Source: Roseateles noduli
GTDB taxonomy: Bacteria; Pseudomonadota; Gammaproteobacteria; Burkholderiales; Burkholderiaceae_C
Reading direction: 5' to 3'
Assembly (NCBI GenBank): GCA_002205125.1
Contig: NIOE01000003.1
Coordinates: forward strand, 620,001 to 684,000
DNA length: 64,000 nucleotides
A program made the translations under genes and the position numbers. The first letter of the stretch is position 1. Every line of letters begins with the position of its first letter. Shown here one piece after another: positions 31,489-41,040 of the stretch. Under the pieces are notes generated by a model. That model was given only the letters and a program-made list of their open reading frames with translations, was not told the origin of the DNA and ran no database searches.

Positions 31489-32517
31489 CTACTCGCTGGT
31501 CGTGCCGGCGAGCTTCTCGATCTCGTGCACGCCGTCCGGGTTCAGGTCGCGCATGATTTCCATGAAGCTCTTGCTCATCAGCCGCTGCGCGCGACGGATC
31601 AGCAGCGGCGCGGGATTGCTGGGCTCGTGGCGTTCGATCCATTCGCAGGCGCGTTGCAGCGCGCGGACGGCGTCCTCGCGGCTGGCGATCGTGCCGGGCG
31701 CGGATACCGCGCCGACGACCACACCGCCGAAACCCGCGGCCGGCGCACCGGCGGCGTCGTCCGAAGCGGCCACGGCGTCGCCGCCCTGCCCCTGGAGCTG
31801 TCCGGCCGCCGCGGCGAGCGGCTTGAACAGACGCAGCAGCGGCGAGAAATCAGGCCCCTGCCCGGCGCCCAGCGGCGCTTCGATCGCCGCGACGATGCCC
31901 TGCACCGTCGGCAGCGCCTCATGCAGCCGGGCGGCGAAGGCCGGATCGTTGGCGGCCTGCGACGAGAGCCCGGCCATCAGTCCTTCGGGCGACGGCACGG
32001 ATTCCTCGCCCATCGGATCGGCGTTGCCCAGCGCCAGTTCGACGTCGCGCACCCGCGGACCGCCGCGCTGGCCGGTCAGGCTCGCCGCGCGCAGGTCGGC
32101 GATGCCGGCCATCACGCTGGTCAGCGGCTGCAGCGCGTTCAGGCGCATCGTCGGATCGTCGTGGTCGGAGGCGTCCAGTTGCGGATGCACGTGCGCCCAT
32201 TGCTGTTCCAGCAGGCCGCGGATCAGCGCCAGGCCGTCGATGGCGGCGCTCAGGCCCTGCAGCCGGGCGCCGGCGCGCACCAGCCAGACGGCGACACGCA
32301 GGTCGCGGGTCCGCTTGGCCAGCGCCAGCGCCTGTTCCTGCACGGCGTGCCAGTCGGGCTCCTCGGCCGCGATGATGGTGTCGCCGAATTGCTGCTCGGG
32401 CTTGCCCGCGCCCGCCGCTTCCAGGGCGAGGAAGGCAGGGTCGTACTCCAGGTCGGCGCCGCATGGGGCGTCATCCTGCAGGGGGGCAAGCAGCGAATCG
32501 AGGTCGAGGTCAGCCAT
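31489..32517 (-). CDS. tssA: T6SS assembly protein TssA (ImpA N-terminal type)
   Basis: 342 aa from ATG 32517 (MADLDLDSLLAPLQDDAPCGADLEYDPAFLALE). An upstream in-frame ATG at 32550 would fall at the predicted transcription start, so it is rejected. The ImpA-type N-domain (WHAVQEQALALAKRTRDLRVAVWLVRAGARLQGLSAAIDGLALIRGLLEQQWAHVHPQLDASDHDDPTMRLNAL) is intact. The C-terminus is short (AVRALQRACEWIERHEPSNPAPLLIRRAQRLMSKSFMEIMRDLNP), the class with a compact tail rather than a large cap domain. First gene of the operon. Confidence 0.95.
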   Translation of the reverse strand: MADLDLDSLLAPLQDDAPCGADLEYDPAFLALEAAGAGKPEQQFGDTIIAAEEPDWHAVQEQALALAKRTRDLRVAVWLVRAGARLQGLSAAIDGLALIRGLLEQQWAHVHPQLDASDHDDPTMRLNALQPLTSVMAGIADLRAASLTGQRGGPRVRDVELALGNADPMGEESVPSPEGLMAGLSSQAANDPAFAARLHEALPTVQGIVAAIEAPLGAGQGPDFSPLLRLFKPLAAAAGQLQGQGGDAVAASDDAAGAPAAGFGGVVVGAVSAPGTIASREDAVRALQRACEWIERHEPSNPAPLLIRRAQRLMSKSFMEIMRDLNPDGVHEIEKLAGTTSE

Positions 32518-32552
32518 CGCGTCGGAGGCAGCAGAACAGTTGCATGCCATGG

Positions 32553-32594
32553 ACTCTATTGAGGGCTGTAACTGCGCGCAGTGGTCGAAAGTCA
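32553..32594 (-). promoter_or_regulatory. tssA operon promoter element (shared T6SS box)
   Basis: On the minus strand TGACTTTCGAC (32594-32584) is followed after exactly 25 nt by TAGAGT (32558-32553), 35 nt before the tssA ATG. The box is identical to that of vgrG2. It is embedded in AAGTGACTTT, a near-palindrome (AAGTSACTT). An 11-mer ATCCCTAGCCT shared with the vgrG2 promoter lies about 25 nt further upstream and could be a second -10 region. Confidence 0.6.
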
Positions 32595-32785
32595 CTTTGG
32601 CGCAAGTGGGGGGTGCTCAGGCTAGGGATTGCTGCGCTCCGGATGTCAAGCCGACGCACTTCCGCGCGGCCTGCGACACCCTCTTCCGAGGTACCAGGAT
32701 GAATGCCAGCCGTCAGCAACATTAACAATGTGTTTCGGTGCGGGACAAGAACACAGCGGGCCGCTCATACTGCGACCCCGCAAGA

Positions 32786-32809
32786 CCTGTCCCCTGCGTG
32801 AGGGACAGG
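32786..32809 (+). promoter_or_regulatory. hairpin in the leader of the glycosidase gene
   Basis: CCTGTCCC and GGGACAGG form a perfect 8-bp stem with an 8-nt loop, ending 29 nt before the ATG at 32839. It could affect translation or mRNA stability. The rest of 32595-32838 has no gene. Confidence 0.4.
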
Positions 32810-32838
32810 GCGATCCAACGCTGCAAGAGCTCTCCCCC

Positions 32839-34005
32839 ATGAAGCACCCGGCTGATTTCCCCTTGAAGGCGCTGACGGACGCGCTGGTCGCGCCGAGCGC
32901 GCCGACGCTCGTCGCCCCGTTGCCGCCCGACGTCGACCGTCGTCGCCTGCTGACGCTGGCCGGCGCGAGCGCGCTGCTGTCCGCCTGCGGCGGCGGTGGC
33001 GGGGATTCGCCGGCCACGCCGGCCTCGCCTCCTATCGCCGGATCGCCGCCCGCTTCGCCCCCGCCACCGGCGGCGCCCCCTCCCCCGGCCGCACCGCCGC
33101 CGTCCGGCTCGCCGCCCGCGTCGCCGCCGCCGCCGGCAGCCCCTCCGCCGCCGGCTTCGCCCCCGCCTCCGGCGTCGCCTCCTCCTTCGCCCCCGCCGCC
33201 CCCTCCGGCTCCCCCGCCGCCGGCCCCTGCCCCGTCGGTCAAGCGCGGCGTCGCCTACGACCTCAAGGACGCGGCCGACTTCAACGCGCTGTCCGGCGGC
33301 AGCGTCGGCTGGTGGTACAACTGGGCGCTCCAGCCCGCTTCGAGCGTGCAGTCGCAGCCGTCGATCGCCGGCGCGATGGAGCATGTGCCGATGCTGTGGA
33401 ACTTCAACTTCAACACCACGCAGGTGGTGGCGGCGTTGAAGGCCCGCCCGACGGTGAAGTACCTGCTCGTGCTCAACGAGCCCAACCTGACCGACCAGGC
33501 CAACCTGTCGCCGTCCGACGCGGCCGCGCAGTGGCCGAGATTCGAGGACGTCGCCCGCCAGACCGGCGTGAAGATCGTGGGCCCCGCGATCACCTGGGGC
33601 ACGATGCCGAACTTCGGCGACCCGGTGGTGTGGATGGACGCCTTCATCGCCGCCTACCGCGCCGCCAACGGCGGTCGCGATCCGCAGATCGACGCGCTGG
33701 CCTTCCACTGGTACGACTACGGCCTCAAGGACCAGTTGGACCGCCTGACGAAGTACGGCAAGCCGTTCTGGGTCACCGAGATGGCGAACTGGCACAACGG
33801 CGCCGGTCCGCACATCGACACCTCGGACAAGCAGAAGGCGCAGATGGCCGACATGGTCAGCGTCTGCGAGAGCCGCAGCGACGTGGCCCGTTACGCGTGG
33901 TTCACCGGTCGCTGGGACAACGACGTGCACTTCACCAGCCTGTTCGGCAACAGCGGCGTGCTGACGCCGGTCGGCCAGCAGTACAAGACGCTGCCGAAGG
34001 CCTGA
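32839..34005 (+). CDS. lipoprotein glycoside hydrolase (Asl1-like / GH128-like)
   Basis: 388 aa from ATG 32839. DRRRLLTLAGASALLSAC (about residues 32-49) is a lipoprotein signal with a Tat-like twin-Arg and a lipobox LSAC. Residues ~55-130 are a Pro/Ala/Ser-rich linker. The catalytic domain starts KRGVAYDLKDAADFNALSGGSVGWWYNW and has FVPMLW-like (EHVPMLWNFNF), YLLVLNEPNLTDQANLS (acid Glu in N-E-P) and KPFWVTEMANW (second Glu), the layout of Asl1-like beta-1,3-glucan hydrolases. It should be surface- or envelope-anchored. Fungal-wall or glucan targeting is inferred. Confidence 0.8.
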   Translation: MKHPADFPLKALTDALVAPSAPTLVAPLPPDVDRRRLLTLAGASALLSACGGGGGDSPATPASPPIAGSPPASPPPPAAPPPPAAPPPSGSPPASPPPPAAPPPPASPPPPASPPPSPPPPPPAPPPPAPAPSVKRGVAYDLKDAADFNALSGGSVGWWYNWALQPASSVQSQPSIAGAMEHVPMLWNFNFNTTQVVAALKARPTVKYLLVLNEPNLTDQANLSPSDAAAQWPRFEDVARQTGVKIVGPAITWGTMPNFGDPVVWMDAFIAAYRAANGGRDPQIDALAFHWYDYGLKDQLDRLTKYGKPFWVTEMANWHNGAGPHIDTSDKQKAQMADMVSVCESRSDVARYAWFTGRWDNDVHFTSLFGNSGVLTPVGQQYKTLPKA

Positions 34006-34009
34006 GGCC

Positions 34010-34408
34010 TCAGGCCAGCGCGGCCAGCAGCGCCGCCTGCATGAGGCGACGGCGCTCCCCCGCCTCGATGCCGCGCCCGGCGACGGGCGCGTGCTTCGCC
34101 TGGACCGTCTGCACGTCCAGGACCGGCACCACGGCGGCGGCCGTCAAGCGGCGCATCACCGCGGGCGGCAGCCCATCGCACGCGATCGCGCCGTACAGGT
34201 GGCCGAGCAGGCCCGCCATCTCCTCCAGCGCGGCGCCGCCTTCCAGCACCCGGGCCGGGTCCAGCACCGTCACCTGCGCGCCGAGTTCCACGGCCGCCTG
34301 CTTGAGCAGGGCCGGACCGGGCGCGCCCTCATCCCCGCACACCATCCCCAGACGAAGACCCAGCAAGGGCTGATGCGTCGTGCGCGAGTGCGGGTCGGCT
34401 GGCGGCAT
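34010..34408 (-). CDS. carbamoyltransferase-like fragment (OTCase/ATCase N-domain-like)
   Basis: 132 aa. LGLRLGMVCGDEGAPGPALLKQAAVELGAQVTVLDPARVLEGGAALEEMAGLLGHLYGAIACDGLP follows the spacing of the carbamoyl-phosphate domain of ornithine/aspartate carbamoyltransferases (S-T-R-T-R loop, then A-x-x-x-L-G-x-x, then D-T-A-x-x-L-x-x-x-x-D-x). The S-T-R-T loop is replaced by DEGAPGP, so phosphate binding is lost, and the ornithine domain is absent. Perhaps a degenerate homologue with another role, or a remnant. It ends 5 bp after the glycosidase gene and reads the opposite way. Confidence 0.45.
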   Translation of the reverse strand: MPPADPHSRTTHQPLLGLRLGMVCGDEGAPGPALLKQAAVELGAQVTVLDPARVLEGGAALEEMAGLLGHLYGAIACDGLPPAVMRRLTAAAVVPVLDVQTVQAKHAPVAGRGIEAGERRRLMQAALLAALA

Positions 34409-34473
34409 GTGCGGTGCGAACGTCGAGAGGGCAGTCGGAGGTGTGCAGCCTAGTCAGCTCTTGGGAAAAGGGG

Positions 34474-34487
34474 TTGACCGATGTCAA
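34474..34487. promoter_or_regulatory. FNR-type palindrome (distal)
   Basis: TTGACCGATGTCAA is a perfect TTGAC-N4-GTCAA palindrome between the divergent carbamoyltransferase-like and Crp/Fnr genes. It matches the FNR/Dnr half-site pattern TTGA(T/C). It lies 66 bp from the minus-strand start at 34408, so it could serve either direction. Confidence 0.6.
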
Positions 34488-34579
34488 CGAGCACGACGGG
34501 CGGTACCCGGCGATGTCGCCCACCTGTCCGGTCTCGACAGGTCGTTACTGAACCGTCACCGAGGGTTCACCGACTGTTG

Positions 34580-34593
34580 CTGATCGATGTCAA
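34580..34593 (+). promoter_or_regulatory. FNR-type box (proximal)
   Basis: CTGATCGATGTCAA shares CGATGTCAA with the distal box and is one half-site change from it. A TAGCAT -10-like hexamer lies 30 nt downstream (34623-34628), before the regulator ATG at 34660. This fits autoregulation by the Crp/Fnr protein encoded there. Confidence 0.5.
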
Positions 34594-34659
34594 GGATTGG
34601 TGCCGCGTTTGCGGGCGATTCCTAGCATCCCCAGCAATCCCTTCAACCACGAGACCATC

Positions 34660-35607
34660 ATGCACAGCGCCATCGCCCTCGCCTCCCCTCCGAGCGACCT
34701 CCCCCGCGACCGCCTGCGCGATGCTCCGACCGGTCGGCCGCGCAAGGCGCCCGCCGCGAACGCATCGTCGCGCGACGCCGCCACGCCGCTGACGCCCATC
34801 TGCGCACTCGTCGCCGGCGCCACGCCCGGACTCATCGCCCCCGATCTCCGCCCGACACTGCCGGCGCCGCTGCAGTTGACCCTCGCCGAACCGCGCGTGT
34901 ACATCCGCGATCCGCAGCAGCGCATGCTCGACGTGATGCGCACCATCCGGGACATCATCCAACCCGCCGCCAAGGTGGTGCGCGCCGGCGACATGATCTT
35001 CCGCGCCGACCAGCCTTTCAACACCGTCTACCTGATCAATGCCGGCGCCTTCAAGCTGGTGAGCCGCAGCCTGGACGGCCGCGAGCAGATCGTGAGCCTG
35101 AAGTTCCGCGGCGACTGGCTGGGCTTCAGCGGCATCGCGCACGGCCGCCATCCCTGCGACGCGGTCGCGATGGACACCGGCAACATCTCGATCATTCCCT
35201 ACGACACGCTGCTGCAGGCCTGCGCGCGCTATCCCGAGATGATGGCGGTGGTCCACGAAGGCATGAGCGCCGAGATCACCCATGAGCGGCAGTCGCTGAT
35301 GTCGGTCTGCACGCTGGCCTCGCTGGCGCGGGTGGCGGAGTTCCTCTGCGCCTGGGCCCGCAGCATGCACCAGCGCGGGCTGCGCGCCGACGAGCTGACG
35401 CTGCGCATGACGCGCGCCGATCTGGGCAACTTCCTGGGCATGACCTTGGAGACGGTCAGCCGCTGCCTGTCCAAGCTGAACCGCGAGGGCCTCATCCTGT
35501 TCGGCGAACGCGGCCGTCGCCAGATCTCGATCCCCAACCGGGAGCGGCTCGAACAGTTCGTGATCGGCGGCTCGATGTCGCGGGGGAAGCTGGCCGCGGC
35601 GGCGTGA
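34660..35607 (+). CDS. Crp/Fnr family transcriptional regulator
   Basis: 315 aa from ATG 34660; longer in-frame starts would place the start close to the FNR box. The first ~75 residues are a variable Pro/Ala extension. Then come the cyclic-nucleotide-binding-type beta barrel (VVRAGDMIFRADQPFNTVYLINAGAFKLVSRSLDGREQIVSLKFRGDWLGFSGIAHGRHPCDAVAM), a dimer helix and an HTH (RMTRADLGNFLGMTLETVSRCLSKLNREGLI). The recognition helix E-T-V-S-R matches FNR (E-S-R contacts TTGA sites). The N-terminal Fe-S cysteine cluster of FNR is missing, so the signal may differ (Dnr-like). It starts 67 bp after a matching palindrome. Confidence 0.88.
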   Translation: MHSAIALASPPSDLPRDRLRDAPTGRPRKAPAANASSRDAATPLTPICALVAGATPGLIAPDLRPTLPAPLQLTLAEPRVYIRDPQQRMLDVMRTIRDIIQPAAKVVRAGDMIFRADQPFNTVYLINAGAFKLVSRSLDGREQIVSLKFRGDWLGFSGIAHGRHPCDAVAMDTGNISIIPYDTLLQACARYPEMMAVVHEGMSAEITHERQSLMSVCTLASLARVAEFLCAWARSMHQRGLRADELTLRMTRADLGNFLGMTLETVSRCLSKLNREGLILFGERGRRQISIPNRERLEQFVIGGSMSRGKLAAAA

Positions 35608-35658
35608 ACGGCCTCAGTGAGCAGCCGGCGTGAACATCCGACAGGAACAGCCGGCGTG

Positions 35659-37755
35659 TCAGCGCGCCAGCACCTTTCCGATCGCCCGGGCCAGTGCGGT
35701 CCGCTCATAGGGCTTGGGCAGCAGGTCCCAGTCCAGCGCGGTCTGCGAGCCGGACGACAGCAGCTCCACGGAGAAACCGGACATCAACAGGACGGCGATC
35801 CCGGGCCAGGATTGGCGGACGTGGGTCGCCAGTTCGGTGCCTCGCATGCCGGCGCCCAAGGCGATGTCGCTCAGCAGCAGATGGGGGAGTTGGCCGCCGG
35901 CTGACTCGGCGAGCGCGTCCAGGTGGCGCAGCGCCTCTTCGCCGCTCGCGCACGCCGTGACGCTGCACTGCAGATCGTTCAGATAACGACGCGCGACCGC
36001 ACGCACCTCGGCGTCATCCTCCACCAGCAGGACGCGCAATCCCGGCGGCACGGCCGCGGCCGTCGCCTCCTGCTCGGCCGCCTCGCGAGGCAAGGCCGGC
36101 GGCTGCGGCAGGATCAGCGACAGCGTCGTGCCATGGCCCGGCGTGCTCTCGATGCCGATCGCCCCCAGCGACTGCCGCGCGAACCCATACACGGTGCTCA
36201 GGCCCAGGCCGGTGCCCCGACCGGCCTGCTTGGTGGTGAAGAACGGCTCGAACGCGCGCTCCTTGACGTCCTCCGGCATCCCCGTGCCGGTGTCGGACAC
36301 CGCGATGCGGACGTAGCGTGTCGGCGACACCTCCGTGCCTATCGGCAACGGGGCCGTTTCGTCCTCTTCCAGCTCCCTCCGCAACTCCGGCGGAATGGCC
36401 GACAGCGGCCCGGCCTCGAAGACCAGTTCGCCGCCGTCCGGCATCGCGTCCCGCGCGTTGATGGCGATGTTGAGCAGCGCAGACTCCAGTTGCGCCGGAT
36501 CGGCCTGCACGTCGGGGCAGCCGGGCGCCACCGCGATCCGGATCCGGATGCGCTGGTCGAGCGTGCGGCGCAGCATGTCGGCCAGCGAACGCATCATCGC
36601 GCCCACGTCGACCGTCGTCGGTTGCAGGCGTTGCCGGCGCGAGAACGCCAGCAGCTTCCCGGTCAACTCCGCGCCGCGCCGCGAGGCCCGCGTCGCCGCC
36701 GCGACCAGTTGCGGCGCGACACCGTCGTCGGTGACCGTCGGCAGCTCGGCCAGCACCTGCAGGTTGCCTTGGATGACCGTCAGCAGGTTGTTGAAGTCGT
36801 GCGCGATGCCGCCCGTCAACTGGCCGACGGCCTCCAACCGTTGCGAGTGATGGAGCGCCTCCTCGGTCTGCGCCCGCTGCAGGCAGGTGCCCAGCAGGTT
36901 GGCCACCGACTCCAGGAAGCGCAACTCCGCGTCGCCGAAGCGCCGCGGCTGGCGCGAGCGCACCGCCAGCGTGCCCACGGCACGTCCCCGGTCGGACAGC
37001 GGAACCGCCAGCGACGACACCAGCCCGGCCTGCCGGTAGGCCTCGGGCACGGTGAAGCGCTGCTCGCTGCCGTAATCCTCCACGACGACCGGCGCGCCTT
37101 GCGCCAGCACGAATCCCTGCGGCGTATCGGGCCGGTTCGGCACCAGGGTACCGGGACCTTCGTCCGCCAGGAGACCGACGCCACCCACGACGCGCAAGGC
37201 TGTCCGCCCCGCTTCGAGCAGGAACACCACCGCCACCTCCGCCTCCAACGCCTGCGCAGCGATCGCCGGCACCTGGCGCAGCACTTCCTGCGGATCGAGC
37301 GAGTCGACGGCGACCTTGCCGAGTTGCGCCAGATGCTCGCTGTAACGCGCCCGTTGGAGCGCCTGACGCACGCGCGGGTACTCGGCGACGCTGCGGATCG
37401 AGGCCATCGTGTACGGCAGACCCAGCGGCTGCAGCGGGCTCAGGGCGATCTCCACCAGCACTTCCGAGCCATCACGCCGACGCGCGACCAGCTCGGTCGC
37501 CGTGCCGCCCATGGGGCGCGACCGCGGCGCCCCTTCGTAATCCTGCCGGTATGCCGCGTGGCGGGGGCGGATGCTGTCGGGCACGAGCATCTCGACCGGG
37601 GAGCCAACCAGTTCCTCCGCGGCATAACCCAGCAACTGGGTGGCCGTCGGATTCGCGAGCCGGATGACGCCTTGATCGTCGACGAGCAGCAGCCCGTCCG
37701 GCGACGCGGCGAACAGCGCGCGGAAGACTGCGGATTCGTCGATGTCGCCGCGCAT
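35659..37755 (-). CDS. PAS-GAF hybrid histidine kinase with C-terminal receiver
   Basis: 698 aa, cytoplasmic. A PAS domain (residues ~8-115, FRALFAASPDGLLLVDDQGVIRLANPTATQLLGYAAEELVG) is followed by a GAF domain (~150-315, with GFVLAQGAPVVVEDYGSE and SLAVPLSDRGRAVGTLAV) and HisKA H-box GQLTGGIAHDFNNLLTVIQGN. HATPase motifs are NIAINARDAMPDGG, DTGTGMPEDVKERAFEPFFTTK and GTGLGLSTV. The receiver RVLLVEDDAEVRAVARRYL has phosphoacceptor LLSDIAL and a K-P pair (LPKPYERTAL). Last gene of the four-gene phosphorelay operon. Confidence 0.93.
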   Translation of the reverse strand: MRGDIDESAVFRALFAASPDGLLLVDDQGVIRLANPTATQLLGYAAEELVGSPVEMLVPDSIRPRHAAYRQDYEGAPRSRPMGGTATELVARRRDGSEVLVEIALSPLQPLGLPYTMASIRSVAEYPRVRQALQRARYSEHLAQLGKVAVDSLDPQEVLRQVPAIAAQALEAEVAVVFLLEAGRTALRVVGGVGLLADEGPGTLVPNRPDTPQGFVLAQGAPVVVEDYGSEQRFTVPEAYRQAGLVSSLAVPLSDRGRAVGTLAVRSRQPRRFGDAELRFLESVANLLGTCLQRAQTEEALHHSQRLEAVGQLTGGIAHDFNNLLTVIQGNLQVLAELPTVTDDGVAPQLVAAATRASRRGAELTGKLLAFSRRQRLQPTTVDVGAMMRSLADMLRRTLDQRIRIRIAVAPGCPDVQADPAQLESALLNIAINARDAMPDGGELVFEAGPLSAIPPELRRELEEDETAPLPIGTEVSPTRYVRIAVSDTGTGMPEDVKERAFEPFFTTKQAGRGTGLGLSTVYGFARQSLGAIGIESTPGHGTTLSLILPQPPALPREAAEQEATAAAVPPGLRVLLVEDDAEVRAVARRYLNDLQCSVTACASGEEALRHLDALAESAGGQLPHLLLSDIALGAGMRGTELATHVRQSWPGIAVLLMSGFSVELLSSGSQTALDWDLLPKPYERTALARAIGKVLAR

Positions 37756-37779
37756 GGGGTCAGGTCGGTCCGGGCCGGT

Positions 37780-38604
37780 TCAGGTCGACCGCGTCGAGGT
37801 GACCCTCGGCGCGAACAGGTAGCCGGCACCGCGCACCGACTTGATCCACCGGCCTTCGCCCGACTCGGCGCCGAGCTTGCGGCGCAGCCGTCCCACCTGC
37901 ACATCGATCGTTCGGTCGAACGGCCCGGACTCGCGTCCGCGGGTGTGCTCCAGCAGGAAATCGCGCGACAGCACGCGCCCCGGATGCCGCAGGAAGATGT
38001 GCAGAAGGTCGAACTCGCCGGTCGTCAGCGCGGCCTCTTCACCGTCCGGCCCGGTCACACGGCGGGCGGCCACGTCGACGGTCCAGCCGTCGAAATGCAG
38101 CAGGGTATGGGCTTCAGCGCCCGGCATCGGCACCGGCGCCGGCTCCGCCGCCGTTACCACCGCCGGTGCTGGCGTCAGCCGACGCAGCACCGCCTTCGCG
38201 CGGGCGACAAGCTCGCGCAGGTCGAAGGGTTTGGTGACGTAGTCGTCTGCGCCGACTTCCAGCCCGACGACCTTGTCCACCGCGTCGCCGCGCCCCGTGA
38301 CGATCACCAGGCCGCAGCGCCAGTGTTCGCGCAACTGGCGGGCGATCAGGAACCCGTCCTCGCCCGGCAGGCCCAGGTCCAGCAGCACCAGGTCCGGCGT
38401 GTCCGCAGCCATCAGGTCCATCAGCGCGCGACCGGTGTGGAGCTGCGTCGTGCGAAAGCCGTGCGAGCCCAGGTAGGCGGCGAGGAGCTGCGTGATGTCC
38501 GGCTCGTCGTCGAGGATCGCCACATGCGCCGGCGCGGGCGCCGGAACGGGCGAGGTCGTGCTGGCCGGAGCGGTCGCGGAGGGGAAGAGATCGGGCGCGG
38601 TCAT
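37780..38604 (-). CDS. OmpR-family response regulator
   Basis: 274 aa. After a Pro/Ala-rich start, the receiver domain (HVAILDDEPDITQLLAAYLGSHGF, phosphoacceptor DLVLLDLGLPGEDG, switch VTKPFDLREL) is joined by a 45-residue linker to a winged-helix DNA-binding domain (ALTTGEFDLLHIFLRHPGRVLSRDFLLEHTRGRESGPFDRTIDVQVGRLRRKLG, IKSVRGAGYLF). It lies 9 bp after the 38614 kinase and 24 bp before the next kinase. Confidence 0.95.
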   Translation of the reverse strand: MTAPDLFPSATAPASTTSPVPAPAPAHVAILDDEPDITQLLAAYLGSHGFRTTQLHTGRALMDLMAADTPDLVLLDLGLPGEDGFLIARQLREHWRCGLVIVTGRGDAVDKVVGLEVGADDYVTKPFDLRELVARAKAVLRRLTPAPAVVTAAEPAPVPMPGAEAHTLLHFDGWTVDVAARRVTGPDGEEAALTTGEFDLLHIFLRHPGRVLSRDFLLEHTRGRESGPFDRTIDVQVGRLRRKLGAESGEGRWIKSVRGAGYLFAPRVTSTRST

Positions 38605-38613
38605 GAGCCCCGA

Positions 38614-40223
<1,610 letters not shown>

Positions 40224-40227
<4 letters not shown>

Positions 40228-40946
40228 TCGATCCGCCGGTCTCGGGCCGGCATGGGGAGCGCCGCCGGTGCGGACCGTCCCCGGCGCCGCGCCGTGGCGC
40301 GGCGCGCGGACAGTTCGCGCAACATCTCGGCCGGCGGCGTGAAGAACGGATTCTCGCGCAGCACGCCGCCAATCATCGTCAGCGGATGCGTCCGCAGCAG
40401 ATCCATCATCGTGGCGCCGTCCAGCGGTGCGAGGTCATAGACGCAGATCGCCAGGCGGCGGTGATCGTCGAGCACGCCGTTCAGGCGGGCCTCGTACTCC
40501 AGCAGGTCCAGCCGGTCCATGCCGTGACGGACCGCCCAGCCCATCTGCGCCATGACACGCAGGCCGCCATGGCCGCCATGGCCGTCGGACTCGCCCTGGG
40601 AGGCTCCCGTCACGCTCGACATGAGTGCGAGCAAGGTCTCCACGTCGACACCTTCGGATCCGGCCGGCCAGGCCTCGAGCGCGAGCTGGCCGCGGTGTTC
40701 GCAGGCCACGACGTCGATGCCGGCGCCGGCCAGCCGGGCCCGGTGCTCGTCCAGGCAGCCCGGTTCGATCAGGTGCAGGTTGCGTTCGTTGTTCTGCTCC
40801 GCCTCCCGGTAGAACGGCGCCAGGACCTGGCACGCGTCCTCCCGGCTGTCGAAGAAGGCACAGATATGGAAATGAGGGGTGATCACTGCTCTCTCGCACC
40901 GTCCGCGGCGCGCGCGCCGCCGGACGTCCTCCATCCCGAGTTGCAT
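40224..40946 (-). CDS. MEDS-domain putative sensory protein
   Basis: 240 aa from ATG 40946; a GTG at 40886 giving 220 aa (starting at ITPHFHICAFFDSREDACQV) is also plausible, since conservation would begin there. The pattern HICAFFDSREDACQVLAPFYREAEQNNERNLHLIE, then RLAGAGIDVVACEHRGQLALEAW and MGWAVRHGMDRLDLLEYEARLNGVLDDHRRLAICVYDLAPLDGATMMDLLRTHPLTMIGG is that of MEDS (DcmR-type sensory) proteins. They have a RecA-like fold without a nucleotide P-loop and often feed kinases. It overlaps the downstream kinase by 4 bp. Confidence 0.8.
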
Positions 40947-41040
40947 CGGCCAGTCGACTGGCTCTTGGGAATCGATGCGTGGATGTTAGCCGTGAAGGCC
41001 GAGGGCGAGGAGCAAGCTCGGACGCAATCTCAGAGAGGCC

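Noticed and set aside
32618-32631. ATCCCTAGCCT as the sole tssA -10 region
   Set aside because: The shared box-N25-hexamer layout points to TAGAGT at 32553-32558 instead; the 11-mer is kept only as a possible second promoter.
33000-33240. C-rich low-complexity stretch as a possible repeat element
   Set aside because: It codes the Pro/Ala/Ser linker of the glycosidase in frame; no non-coding repeat needs to be invoked.
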